A DNA stretch of 64,000 bases. Origin: Antedon mediterranea. Lineage: Eukaryota; Echinodermata; Crinoidea; Comatulida; Antedonidae. Numbering within the stretch: position 1 is the first letter of the stretch; each line of letters starts with the position of its first letter. The stretch spans positions 8,817,312 through 8,881,311 of the forward strand of contig NC_092675.1 of the NCBI RefSeq assembly GCF_964355755.1. Direction: 5' to 3'. Made by a program: the position numbers and the translations under genes. The notes beneath the pieces are model-generated. The model was not told where the DNA came from and ran no database searches. It was given only the letters and a program-made list of their open reading frames with translations. Shown piece after piece: positions 10,734 through 21,916 of the stretch.

Positions 10734-10850
10734 ATTCGGTTACTTGCGGTTCAAGATTATAACTTAGAAAGATCTTATAGTTACTGTCATAAAAACATAA
10801 TTGAAAGGTAAAATAAACTTTGTTTAGTATAATTTAAAAAAGTTAAACAT

Positions 10851-10970
10851 AGGTCTACGACACCACGTATTCCCTGGTGTTCTCCCATCCAAGTACTAAC
10901 GAGGCCCGACGTTGTTTAACTGCGGTGTTCGGACGAGAACCGGTGTTTTCAACGTGGTATGGTTGTAGAC
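10851..10970 (-). rRNA. 5S rRNA: 5S rRNA gene, C-box palindrome variant
   Basis: G70C, C91A, G93A, T96A, C105G; upstream box has C to G in the CCGC stretch. Confidence 0.85.
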
Positions 10971-11086
10971 ATTCGGTTACTTGGGGTTCAAGATTATAAC
11001 TGAGAAAGATCTTATAGTTACTGTCAAAAAACATAATTGAAAGGTAAAATAAACATTTTTTAGTATAATTTAAAAAAGTTAAACAT

Positions 11087-11164
11087 AGGTCTACGACACC
11101 AGGTATTCCCAGGCGGTCTCCCATCCAAGTACTAACCAGGCCCGACGTTGTTTAACTGCAGTGT
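11087..11164 (-). pseudogene. 5S rRNA 3' fragment at the right inversion breakpoint
   Basis: Only about gene positions 43-120 remain on the minus strand, ending at the switch back to plus-strand array. One or two filler bases (CT) separate it from the plus-strand upstream box ACCGAATG. Confidence 0.88.
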
Positions 11165-11173
11165 CTACCGAAT

Positions 11174-11293
11174 GTCTACAACCATACCACGTTGAAAACA
11201 CCGGTTCTCGTCCGAACACCGCAGTTAAACAACGTCGGGCCTCGTTAGTACTTGGATGGGAGAACACCAGGGAATACCTGGTGTCGTAGACCT
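11174..11293 (+). rRNA. 5S rRNA: 5S rRNA gene, perfect C-box palindrome variant
   Basis: G70C with C91A, G93A and T96A. The three substitutions make positions 90-97 (ACACCAGG) the exact reverse complement of 103-110 (CCTGGTGT), across a GAATA loop. The change destroys the 3' part of the C box and the normal helix IV/V pairing, so it is probably a weakened or dead gene although length and termini are intact. First full gene right of the inversion. Confidence 0.85.
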
Positions 11294-11409
11294 ATGTTTA
11301 ACTTTTTTAAATTATACTAAACAATGTTTATTTTACCTTTCAATTATGTTTTTTGACAGTAACTATAAGATCTTTCTAAGTTATAATCTTGAACCGCAAG
11401 TAACAGAAC

Positions 11410-11529
11410 GTCTACAACCATACCACGTTGAAAACACCGGTTCTCCTCCGAACACCGCAGTTAAACAACGTCGGGCTTGGTTAGTACTTGGATGGGAGAC
11501 CGCCTGGGAATACCTGGAGTCGTAGACCT
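11410..11529 (+). rRNA. 5S rRNA: 5S rRNA gene
   Basis: G37C, C68T, T109A. Confidence 0.92.
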
Positions 11530-11646
11530 ATGTTTAACTTTTTTAAATTATACTAAACAAAGTTTATTTTACCTTTCAATTATGTTTTTATGACAGTAAC
11601 TATAAGATCTTTCTCAGTTATAATCTTGAACCGCAAGTAAACGAAC

Positions 11647-11766
11647 GTCTACAACCATACCACGTTGAAAACACCGGTTCTCGTCCGAACACCGCAGTTA
11701 AACAACGTCGGGCCTGGTTAGTACTTGGATGGGAGACCGCCTGGGAATACCTGGTGTAGTAGACCT
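11647..11766 (+). rRNA. 5S rRNA: 5S rRNA gene
   Basis: C112A, close to the closing stem. Confidence 0.93.
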
Positions 11767-11883
11767 ATGTTTAACTTTTTTAAATTATACTAAAATATGT
11801 TTATTTTACCTTTCAATTATGTTTTTATGACAGTAACTATAAGATCTTTCTAAGTTATAATCTTGAACCGCAAGTAACCGAAC

Positions 11884-12003
11884 GTCTACAACCATACCAC
11901 GTTGAAAACACCGGTTCTCGTCCGAACACCGCAGTTAAACAACGTCGGGCCTGGTTAGTACTTGGATGGGAGACCGCCTGGGAATACCTGGTGTCGTAGA
12001 CCT
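11884..12003 (+). rRNA. 5S rRNA: 5S rRNA gene
   Basis: Consensus. Confidence 0.95.
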
Positions 12004-12120
12004 ATGTTTAACTTTTTTAAATTATACTAAATAAAGTTTATTTTACCTTTCAATTATATTTTCATGACAGTAACTATAAGATCTTTCTAAGTTATAATCT
12101 TGAACCGCAAGTAACCGAAT

Positions 12121-12799
12121 GTCTACAACCGTACCAGGTTGCCTAGCCTGTGAATATCTGTTGTCGTACACCTGTTTTTATCTTTTTAATAATCCTAAAA
12201 TATAGTCTCCTTTAAGTGTTTCGATTTTCCAAAAATGTGTTTATACTGTTGATGATAGTATAAGTAAATAAATTCAAACTGTAACCGCAATTAATCGAAA
12301 GTTTTTCAACTAAACTGCATTGAAAACAACGGTTCTCGTCCGATCACTGAAGTTAAACAAGTTGTTGTTCAACGACATGTTTGTTGTTGTATGTTGCTGC
12401 TGTGGTGACGGTACAAACGTCACTGTACTACGCGGGCGTCCACTTGTGTGCGCGTTTGATTCTTAGCAACAAAGCGGCCTGAATCTTTTGTACATGCCGC
12501 TAATGTGTTATGCTTCATTGTACAGTGTTATTGTTTCCTTTATATTATCTTTTTAAGAACCTCAGTATAACTTTTTAAATTATACTAAACAAAGTTGAAT
12601 TTACCTTTCAAGTATGTGTTTCTTCAACAGAAGTGGGTGTAAATATCAACGTCATGGTTTCAGCAGCTGCTAATTTCAATCCTAGAAAATGTTCTATAAT
12701 AAATGAACAAAAGTATTAGGTTATAGGATATATGTGTTTATAGAGATTTTGACAGTGAATATAAGATTTATATATACTTTGAACCGCAAGTAACCGAAC
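12121..12799 (+). repeat. psi-A/psi-B long-spacer block
   Basis: psi-A 12121-12173; psi-B 5' part about 12301-12366; psi-B 3' remnant about 12555-12570. Long spacer of the TTTATATATAC subtype. Confidence 0.88.
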
Positions 12800-12919
12800 G
12801 TCTACAACCATACCACGTTGAAAACACCGGTTCTCGTCCAAACACCGCAGTTAAACAACGTCGGACCTGGTTAGTACTTGGATGGGAGACCGCCTGGGAA
12901 TACCTGGTGTCGTAGACCT
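12800..12919 (+). rRNA. 5S rRNA: 5S rRNA gene
   Basis: G41A and G66A; cluster-leading. Confidence 0.92.
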
Positions 12920-13036
12920 ATGTTTAACTTTTTTAAATTATACTAAACAATGTTTATTTTACCTTTCAATTATGTTTTTATGACAGTAACTATAAGATCT
13001 TTCTAAGTTATAATCTTGAACCGCAAGTAACAGAAT

Positions 13037-13156
13037 GTCTACAACCATACCACGTTGAAAACACCGGTTCTCGTCCGAACACCGCAGTTAAACAACGTCG
13101 GGCCTGGTTAGTACTTGGATGGGAGACCGCCTGGGAATACCTGGTGTCGTAGACCT
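13037..13156 (+). rRNA. 5S rRNA: 5S rRNA gene
   Basis: Consensus. Confidence 0.95.
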
Positions 13157-13273
13157 ATGTTTAACTTTTTTAAATTATACTAAATAAAGTTTATTTTACC
13201 TTTCAATTATATTTTCAAGACAGTAACTATAAGATCTTTCTAAGTTCTAATCTTGAACCGCAAGTAACCGAAT

Positions 13274-13951
13274 GTCTACAACCGTACCAGGTTGCCTAGC
13301 CTGTGAATATCTGTTGTCGTACACCTGTTTTTATCTTTTTAATAATCCTAAAATATAGTCTCCTTTAAGTGTTTCGATTTTCCAAAAATGTGTTTATACT
13401 GTTGATGATAGTATAAGTAAATAAATTCAAACTTTAACCGCAATTAATCGAAAGTTTTTCAACTAAACTGCATTGAAAACAACGGTTCTCGTCCGATCAC
13501 TGAAGTTAAACAAGTTGTTGTTCAAAGACATGTTTGTTGTTGTATGTTGCTGCTGTGGTGACGGTACAAACGTCACTGTACTACGCGGGCGTCCACTTGT
13601 GTGCGCGTTTGATTATTAGCAACAAAGCGGCCTGAATCTTTTGTACATGCCGCTAATGTGTTATGCTTCATTGTACAGTGTTATTGTTTCCTTTATATTA
13701 TCTTTTTAAGAACCTCAGTATAACTTTTTAAATTATACTAAACAAAGTTGAATTTACCTTTCAAGTATGTGTTTCTTCAATAGAAGTGGGTGTAAATACC
13801 AACGTCATGGTTTCACCAGCTGCTAATTTCAATCCTAGAAAATGTTCTATAATAAATGAACAAAACTATTAGGTTATAGGATATATATGTTTATAGAGAT
13901 TTTGACAGTGAATATAAGATGTATATATACTTGAACCGCAAGTAACCGAAC
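13274..13951 (+). repeat. psi-A/psi-B long-spacer block
   Basis: psi-A 13274-13326; psi-B 5' part about 13454-13519. Long spacer shares the rare CAATAGAAG and TTCACCAG variants with 422-780. Confidence 0.88.
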
Positions 13952-14071
13952 GTCTACAACCATACCACGTTGAAAACACCGGTTCTCGTCCGAACACCGC
14001 AGTTAAACAACGTCGGGCCTGGTTAGTACTTGGATGGAAGACCGCCTGGGAATACCTGGTGTCGTAGACCT
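13952..14071 (+). rRNA. 5S rRNA: 5S rRNA gene
   Basis: G87A in the C box; cluster-leading. Confidence 0.92.
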
Positions 14072-14187
14072 ATGTTTAACTTTTTTAAATTATACTAAAC
14101 AATGTTTATTTTACCTTTCAATTATGTTTTTTGACAGTAACTATAAGATCTTTTTCAGTTATAATCTTGAACCGCAAGTAACCGAAT

Positions 14188-14307
14188 GTCTACAACCATA
14201 CCACGTTGAAAACACCGGTTCTCGTCCGAACACCGCAGTTAAACAACGTCGGGCCTCGTTAGTACTTGGATGGGAGAACACCAGGGAATACCTGGTGTCG
14301 TAGACCT
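14188..14307 (+). rRNA. 5S rRNA: 5S rRNA gene, perfect C-box palindrome variant
   Basis: G70C, C91A, G93A, T96A, as 11174. Confidence 0.85.
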
Positions 14308-14424
14308 ATGTTTAACTTTTTTAAATTATACTAAACAAAGTTTACTTTACCTTTCAATTATGTTTTTATGACAGTAACTATAAGATCTTTCTCAGTTATA
14401 ATCTTGAACCGCAAGTAAACGAAC

Positions 14425-14544
14425 GTCAACAACCATACCACGTTGAAAACACCGGTTCTCCTCCGAACACCGCAGTTAAACAACGTCGGGCCTGGTTAGT
14501 ACTTGGATGGGAGACCGCCTGGGAATACCTGGTGTCGTAGACCT
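14425..14544 (+). rRNA. 5S rRNA: 5S rRNA gene
   Basis: T4A (unpairs one base of the closing stem) and G37C. Confidence 0.91.
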
Positions 14545-14662
14545 ATGTTTAACTTTTTTTAAATTATACTAAATAAAGTTTATTTTACCTTTCAATTATA
14601 TTTTCATGACAGTAACTATAAGATCTTTCTAAGTTATAATCTTGAACCGCAAGTAACCGAAT

Positions 14663-15340
14663 GTCTACAACCGTACCAGGTTGCCTAGCCTGTGAATATC
14701 TGTTGTCGTACACCTGTTTTTATCTTTTTAATAATCCTAAAATATAGTCTCGTTTAAGTGTTTCGATTTTCCAAAAATGTGTTTATACTGTTGATGATAG
14801 TATAAGTAAATAAATTCAAACTGTAACCGCAATTAATCGAAAGTTTTTCAACTAAACTGCATTGAAAACAACGGTTCTCGTCCGATCACTGAAGTTAAAC
14901 AAGTTGTTGTTCAAAGACATGTTTGTTGTTGTATGTTGCTGCTGTGGTGACGGTACAAACGTCACTGTACTACGCGGGCGTCCACTTGTGTGCGCGTTTG
15001 ATTCTTAGCAACAAAGCGGCCTGAATCTTTTGTACATGCCGCTAATGTGTTATGCTTCATTGTACAGTGTTATTGTTTCCTTTATATTATCTTTTTAAGA
15101 ACCTCAGTATAACTTTTTAAATTATACTAAACAAAGTTGAATTTACCTTTCAAGTATGTGTTTCTTCAACAGAAGTGGGTGTAAATACCAACGTCATGGT
15201 TTCAGCAGCTGCTAATTTCAATCCTAGAAAATGTTCTATAATAAATGAACAAAACTATTAGGTTATAGGATATATATGTTTATAGAGATTTTGACAGTGA
15301 ATATAAGATGTATATATACTTGAACCGCAAGTAACCGAAC
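14663..15340 (+). repeat. psi-A/psi-B long-spacer block
   Basis: psi-A 14663-14715; psi-B 5' part about 14843-14908. Confidence 0.88.
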
Positions 15341-15460
15341 GTCTACAACCATACCACGTTGAAAACACCGGTTCTCGTCCGAACACCGCAGTTAAACAAC
15401 GTCGGGCCTGGTTAGTACTTGGATAAGAGACCACCTGGGAATACCTGGTGTCGTAGACCT
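15341..15460 (+). rRNA. 5S rRNA: 5S rRNA gene with damaged C box
   Basis: G85A, G86A and G93A. Two adjacent changes in the invariant GGATGGGAGA of the C box make this the copy with the clearest internal-promoter damage outside the palindrome variants. Confidence 0.87.
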
Positions 15461-15576
15461 ATGTTTAACTTTTTTAAATTATACTAAACAATGTTTATTT
15501 TACCTTTCAATTATGTTTTTTGACAGTAACTATAAGATCTTTCTCAGTTATAATCTTGAACCGCAAGTAACCGAAT

Positions 15577-15696
15577 GTCTACAACCATACCACGTTGAAA
15601 ACACCGGTTCTCGTCCGAACACCGCAGTTAAACAACGTCGGGCCTGGTTAGTACTTGGATGGAAGACCGCCTGGGAATACCTGGTGTCGTAGACCT
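15577..15696 (+). rRNA. 5S rRNA: 5S rRNA gene
   Basis: G87A. Confidence 0.92.
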
Positions 15697-15813
15697 ATGT
15701 TTAACTTTTTTAAATTATACTAAATAAAGTTTATTTTACCTTTCAATTATATTTTCATGACAGTAACTATAAGATCTTTCTAAGTTATAATCTTGAACCG
15801 CAAGTAACCGAAT

Positions 15814-16429
15814 GTCTACAACCGTACCAGGTTGCCTAGCCTGTGAATATCTGTTGTCGTACACCTGTTTTTATCTTTTTAATAATCCTAAAATATAGTC
15901 TCGTTTAAGTGTTTCTATTTTCCAAAAATGTGTTTATACTGTTGATGATAGTATAAGTAAATAAATTCAAACTGTAACCGCAATTAATCGAAAGTTTTTC
16001 AACTAAACTGCATTGAAAACAACGGTTCTCGTCCGATCACTGAAGTTAAACAAGTTGTTGTTCAAAGACATGTTTGTTGTTGTATGTTGCTGCTGTGGTG
16101 ACGGTACAAACGTCACTGTACTACGCGGGCGTCCACTTGTGTGCGCGTTTGATTCTTAGCAACAACGCGGCCTGAATCTTTTGTACATGCCGCTAATGTG
16201 TTATGCTTCTTTGTACAGTGTTATTGTTTCCTTTATATTATCTTTTTAAGAACCTCAGTATAACTTTTTAAATTATACTAAACAAAGTTGAATTTACCTT
16301 TCAAGTATGTGTTTCTTCAACAGAAGTGGGTGTAAATATCAACGTCATGGTTTCAGCAGCTGCTAATTTCAATCCTAGAAAATGTTCTATAATAAATGAA
16401 CAAAAGTATTAGGTTATAAGTAACCGAAC
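15814..16429 (+). repeat. psi-A/psi-B block with 62-bp promoter-side deletion
   Basis: psi-A 15814-15866; psi-B 5' part about 15994-16059. The last part of the long spacer, from GGATATAT through the TATATATA box to CCGCA, is missing (62 bp), joining AGGTTATA to AGTAACCGAAC. Confidence 0.88.
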
Positions 16430-16549
16430 GTCTACAACCATACCATGTTGAAAACACCGGTTCTCGTCCGAACACCGCAGTTAAACAACGTCGGGCCTCG
16501 TTAGTACTTGGATGGGAGACCGCCTGGGAATACCTGGTGTCGTAGACCT
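16430..16549 (+). rRNA. 5S rRNA: 5S rRNA gene without upstream TATA region
   Basis: C17T and G70C. The 62-bp deletion upstream removes the TATA-like box at -30 to -23; the nearest TATA-like bases sit at about -16 to -12. The internal control region is intact. Confidence 0.92.
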
Positions 16550-16665
16550 ATGTTTAACTTTTTTAAATTATACTAAACAATGTTTATTTTACCTTTCAAT
16601 TATGTTTTTTGACAGTAACTATAAGATCTTTCTAAGTTATAATCTTGAACCGCAAGTAACCGAAC

Positions 16666-16785
16666 GTCTACAACCATACCACGTTGAAAACACCGGTTCT
16701 CGTCCGAACACCGCAGTTAAACAACGTCGGGCCTGGTTAGTACTTGGATGGGAGACCGCCTGGGAATACCTGGTGTCGTAGACCT
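16666..16785 (+). rRNA. 5S rRNA: 5S rRNA gene
   Basis: Consensus. Confidence 0.95.
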
Positions 16786-16901
16786 ATGTTTAACTTTTTT
16801 AAATTATACTAAACAATGTTTATTTTACCTTTCAATTATGTTTTTTGACAGTAACTATAAGATCTTTCTCAGTTATAATCTTGAACCGCAAGTAACCGAA
16901 T

Positions 16902-17579
16902 GTCTACAACCGTACCAGGTTGCCTAGCCTGTGAATATCTGTTGTCGTACACCTGTTTTTATCTTTTTAATAATCCTAAAATATAGTCTCGTTTAAGTGT
17001 TTCTATTTTCCAAAAATGTGTTTATACTGTTGATGATAGTATAAGTAAATAAATTCAAACTGTAACCGCAATTAATCGAAAGTTTTTCAACTAAACTGCA
17101 TTGAAAACAACGGTTCTCGTCCGATCACTGAAGTTAAACAAGTTGTTGTTCAAAGACATGTTTGTTGTTGTATGTTGCTGCTGTGGTGACGGTACAAACG
17201 TCACTGTACTACGCGGGCGTCCACTTGTGTGCGCGTTTGATTCTTAGCAACAACGCGGCCTGAATCTTTTGTACATGCCGCTATTGTGTTATGCTTCTTT
17301 GTACAGTGTTATTGTTTCCTTTATATTATCTTTTTAAGAACCTCAGTATAACTTTTTAAATTATACTAAACAAAGTTGAATTTACCTTTCAAGTATGTGT
17401 TTCTTCAACAGAAGTGGGTGTAAATACCAACGTCATGGTTTCAGCAGCTGCTAATTTCAATCCTAGAAAATGTTCTATAATAAATGAACAAAACTATTAG
17501 GTTATAGGATATATATATTTATAGAGATTTTGACAGTGAATATAAGATGTATATATACTTGAACCGCAAGTAACCGAAC
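16902..17579 (+). repeat. psi-A/psi-B long-spacer block
   Basis: psi-A 16902-16954; psi-B 5' part about 17082-17147. Confidence 0.88.
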
Positions 17580-17699
17580 GTCTACAACCATACCACGTTG
17601 AAAACACCGGTTCTCGTCCGAACACCGCAGTTAAACAACGTCGGGCCTGGTTAGTACTTGGATGGGAGACCGCCTGGGAATACCTGGTGTCGTAGACCT
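17580..17699 (+). rRNA. 5S rRNA: 5S rRNA gene
   Basis: Consensus; cluster-leading. Confidence 0.95.
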
Positions 17700-17815
17700 A
17701 TGTTTAACTTTTTTAAATTATACTAAACAATGTTTATTTTACCTTTCAATTATGTTTTTTGACAGTAACTATAAGATCTTTCTCAGTTATAATCTTGAAC
17801 CGCAAGGAACCGAAT

Positions 17816-17935
17816 GTCTACAACCATACCACGTTGAAAACACCGGTTCTCGTCCGAACACCGCAGTTAAACAACGTCGGGCCTGGTTAGTACTTGGATG
17901 GGAGACCGCCTGGGAATACCTGGTGTCGTAGACCT
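17816..17935 (+). rRNA. 5S rRNA: 5S rRNA gene
   Basis: Consensus gene; upstream box reads AAGGAACC instead of AAGTAACC, a marker shared by many second genes. Confidence 0.95.
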
Positions 17936-18052
17936 ATGTTTAACTTTTTTAAATTATACTAAATAAAGTTTATTTTACCTTTCAATTATATTTTTATGAC
18001 AGTAACTATAAGATCTTTCTAAGTTATAATCTTGAACCGCAAGTAACCGAAT

Positions 18053-18730
18053 GTCTACAACCGTACCAGGTTGCCTAGCCTGTGAATATCTGTTGTCGTA
18101 CACCTGTTTTTATCTTTTTAATAATCCTAAAATATAGTCTCGTTTAAGTGTTTCGATTTTCCAAAAATGTGTTTATACTGTTGATGATAGTATAAGTAAA
18201 TAAATTCAAACTGTAACCGCAATTAATCGAAAGTTTTTCAACTAAACTGCATTGAAAACAACTGTTCTCGTCCGATCACTGAAGTTAAACAAGTTGTTGT
18301 TCAAAGACATGTTTGTTGTTGTATGTTGCTGCTGTGGTGACGGTACAAACGTCACTGTACTACGCGGGCGTCCACTTGTGTGCGCGTTTGATTCTTAGCA
18401 ACAAAGCGGCCTGAATCTTTTGTACATGCCGCTATTGTGTTATGCTTCTTTGTACAGTGTTATTATTTCCTTTATATTATCTTTTTAAGAACCTCAGTAT
18501 AACTTTTTAAATTATACTAAACAAAGTTGAATTTACCTTTCAAGTATGTGTTTCTTCAACAGAAGTGGGTGTAAATACCAACGTCATGGTTTCAGCAGCT
18601 GCTAATTTCAATCCTAGAAAATGTTCTATAATAAATGAACAAAACTATTAGGTTATAGGATATATGTGTTTATAGAGATTTTGACAGTGAATATAAGATT
18701 TATATATACTTGAACCGCAAGTAACCGAAC
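18053..18730 (+). repeat. psi-A/psi-B long-spacer block
   Basis: psi-A 18053-18105; psi-B 5' part about 18233-18298 with CAACTGTTC instead of CAACGGTTC. Confidence 0.88.
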
Positions 18731-18850
18731 GTCTACAACCATACCATGTTGAAAACACCGGTTTTCGTCCGAACACCGCAGTTAAACAACGTCGGGCCTC
18801 GTTAGTACTTGGATGGGAGACCGCCTGGGAATACCTGGTGTCGTAGACCT
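18731..18850 (+). rRNA. 5S rRNA: 5S rRNA gene
   Basis: C17T, C34T, G70C; cluster-leading, behind a TTTATATATAC spacer. Confidence 0.92.
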
Positions 18851-18967
18851 ATGTTTAACTTTTTTAAATTATACTAAACAAAGTTTATTTTACCTTTCAA
18901 TTATGTTTTTATGACAGTAACTATAAGATCTTTCTAAGTTATAATCTTGAACCGCAAGTAACCGAAC

Positions 18968-19087
18968 GTCTACAACCATACCACGTTGAAAACACCGGTT
19001 CTCCTCCGAACACCGCAGTTAAACAACGTCGGGCCTGGTTAGTACTTGGATGGGAGACCGCCTGGGAATACCTGGTGTCGTAGACCT
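18968..19087 (+). rRNA. 5S rRNA: 5S rRNA gene
   Basis: G37C. Confidence 0.94.
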
Positions 19088-19203
19088 ATGTTTAACTTTT
19101 TTAAATTATACTAAACAATGTTTATTTTACCTTTCAATTATGTTTTTTGACAGTAACTATAAGATCTTTCTCAGTTATAATCTTGAACCGCAAGTAACCG
19201 AAT

Positions 19204-19323
19204 ATCTACAACCATACCACGTTGAAAACACCGGTTCTCGTCCGAACACCGCAGTTAAACAACGTCGGGCCTGGTTAGTACTTGGATGGGAGACCGCCTG
19301 GGAATACCTGGTGTCGTAGACCT
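19204..19323 (+). rRNA. 5S rRNA: 5S rRNA gene
   Basis: G1A, changing the transcript's expected first base. Confidence 0.92.
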
Positions 19324-19440
19324 ATGTTTAACTTTTTTAAATTATACTAAACAATGTTTATTTTAACTTTCAATTATGTTTTTATGACAGTAACTATAAG
19401 ATCTTTCTAAGTTATAATCTTGAACCGCAAGTAACCGAAC

Positions 19441-19560
19441 GTCTACAACCATACCACGTTGAAAACACCGGTTCTCGTCCGAACACCGCAGTTAAACAAC
19501 GTCGGGCCTGGTTAGTACTTGGATGGGAGACCGCCTGGGAATACCTGGTGTCGTAGACCT
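19441..19560 (+). rRNA. 5S rRNA: 5S rRNA gene
   Basis: Consensus. Confidence 0.95.
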
Positions 19561-19677
19561 ATGTTTAACTTTTTTAAATTATACTAAATAAAGTTTATTT
19601 TACCTTTCAATTATATTTTCATGACAGTAACTATAAGATCTTTCTAAGTTATAATCTTGAACCGCAAGTAACCGAAT

Positions 19678-20355
19678 GTCTACAACCGTACCAGGTTGCC
19701 TAGCCTGTGAATATCTGTTGTCGTACACCTGTTTTTATCTTTTTAATAATCCTAAAATATAGTCTCCTTTAAGTGTTTCGATTTTCCAAAAATGTGTTTA
19801 TACTGTTGATGATAGTATAAGTAAATAAATTCAAACTGTAACCGCAATTAATCGAAAGTTTTTCAACTAAACTGCATTGAAAACAACGGTTCTCGTCCGA
19901 TCACTGAAGTTAAACAAGTTGTTGTTCAAAGACATGTTTGTTGTTGTATGTTGCTGCTGTGGTGACGGTACAAACGTCACTGTACTACGCGGGCGTCCAC
20001 TTGTGTGCGCGTTTGATTCTTAGCAACAAAGCGGCCTGAATCTTTTGTACATGCCGCTAATGTGTTATGCTTCATTGTACAGTGTTATTGTTTCCTTTAT
20101 ATTATCTTTTTAAGAACCTCAGTATAACTTTTTAAATTATACTAAACAAAGTTGAATTTACCTTTCAAGTATGTGTTTCTTCAACAGAAGTGGGTGTAAA
20201 TACCAACGTCATGGTTTCAGCAGCTGCTAATTTCAATCCTAGAAAATGTTCTATAATAAATGAACAAAACTATTAGGTTATAGGATATATATGTTTATAG
20301 AGATTTTGACAGTGAATATAAGATGTATATATACTTGAACCGCAAGTAACTGAAC
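19678..20355 (+). repeat. psi-A/psi-B long-spacer block
   Basis: psi-A 19678-19730; psi-B 5' part about 19858-19923. Confidence 0.88.
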
Positions 20356-20475
20356 GTCTACAACCATACCACGTTGAAAACACCGGTTCTCGTCCGAACA
20401 CCGCAGTTAAACAACGTCGGGCCTGGTTAGTACTTGGATGGGAGACCGCCTGGGAATACCTGGTGTCGTAGACCT
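20356..20475 (+). rRNA. 5S rRNA: 5S rRNA gene
   Basis: Consensus; upstream box has ACTGAAC. Start of the 12,904-bp-offset duplicate of 33260 onward. Confidence 0.95.
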
Positions 20476-20592
20476 ATGTTTAACTTTTTTAAATTATACT
20501 AAAAAAATGTTTATTTTACCTTTCAATTATGTTTTTTGACAGTAACTATAAGATCTTTCTCAGTTATAATCTTGAACCGCAAGTAACCGAAT

Positions 20593-20712
20593 GTCTACAA
20601 CCATACCACGTTGAAAACACCGGTTCTCGTCCGAACACCGCAGTTAAACAACGTCGGGCCTGGTTAGTACTTGGATGGAAGACCGCCTGGGAATACCTGG
20701 TGTCGTAGACCT
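20593..20712 (+). rRNA. 5S rRNA: 5S rRNA gene
   Basis: G87A. Confidence 0.92.
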
Positions 20713-20828
20713 ATGTTTAACTTTTTTAAATTATACTAAGCAATGTTTATTTTACCTTTCAATTATGTTTTTTGACAGTAACTATAAGTTCTTTCTCAGT
20801 TATAATCTTGAACCGCAAGTAACCGAAT

Positions 20829-21444
20829 GTCTACAACCGTACCAGGTTGCCTAGCCTGTGAATATCTGTTGTCGTACACCTGTTTTTATCTTTTTAATAA
20901 TCCTAAAATATAGTCTCGTTTAAGTGTTTCTATTTTCCAAAAATGTGTTTATACTGTTGATGATAGTATAAGTAAATAAATTCAAACTGTAACCGCAATT
21001 AATCGAAAGTTTTTCAACTAAACTGCATTGAAAACAACGGTTCTCGTCCGATCACTGAAGTTAAACAAGTTGTTGTTCAAAGACATGTTTGTTGTTGTAT
21101 GTTGCTGCTGTGGTGACGGTACAAACGTCACTGTACTACGCGGGCGTCCACTTGTGTGCGCGTTTGATTCTTAGCAACAAAGCGGCCTGAATCTTTTGTA
21201 CATGCCGCTATTGTGTTATGCTTCATTGTACAGTGTTATTGTTTCCTTTATATTATCTTTTTAAGAACCTCAGTATAACTTTTTAAATTATACTAAACAA
21301 AGTTGAATTTACCTTTCAAGTATGTGTTTCTTCAACAGAAGTGGGTGTAAATACCAACGTCATGGTTTCAGCAGCTGCTAATTTCAATCCTAGAAAATGT
21401 TCTATAATAAATGAACAAAAGTATTAGGTTATAAGTAACCGAAC
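20829..21444 (+). repeat. psi-A/psi-B block with 62-bp promoter-side deletion
   Basis: psi-A 20829-20881; psi-B 5' part about 21009-21074; same deletion join as 15814-16429. Confidence 0.88.
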
Positions 21445-21564
21445 GTCTACAACCATACCATGTTGAAAACACAGGTTCTCGTCCGAACACCGCAGTTAAA
21501 CAACGTCGGGCCTCGTTAGTACTTGGATGGGAGACCGCCTGGGAATACCTGGTGTCGTAGACCT
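21445..21564 (+). rRNA. 5S rRNA: 5S rRNA gene without upstream TATA region
   Basis: C17T, C29A, G70C; upstream 62-bp deletion. Confidence 0.91.
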
Positions 21565-21680
21565 ATGTTTAACTTTTTTAAATTATACTAAACAATGTTT
21601 ATTTTACCTTTCAATTATGTTTTTTGACAGTAACTATAAGATCTTTCTAAGTTATAATCTTGAACCGCAAGTAACCGAAC

Positions 21681-21800
21681 GTCTACAACCATACCACGTT
21701 GAAAACACCGGTTCTCGTCCGAACACCGCAGTTAAACAACGTCGGGCCTGGTTAGTACTTGGATGGGAGACCGCCTGGGAATACCTGGTGTCGTAGACCT
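21681..21800 (+). rRNA. 5S rRNA: 5S rRNA gene
   Basis: Consensus. Confidence 0.95.
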
Positions 21801-21916
21801 ATGTTTAACTTTTTTAAATTATACTAAACAATGTTTATTTTACCTTTCAATTATGTTTTTTGACAGTAACTATAAGATCTTTCTCAGTTATAATCTTGAA
21901 CCGCAAGTAACCGAAT

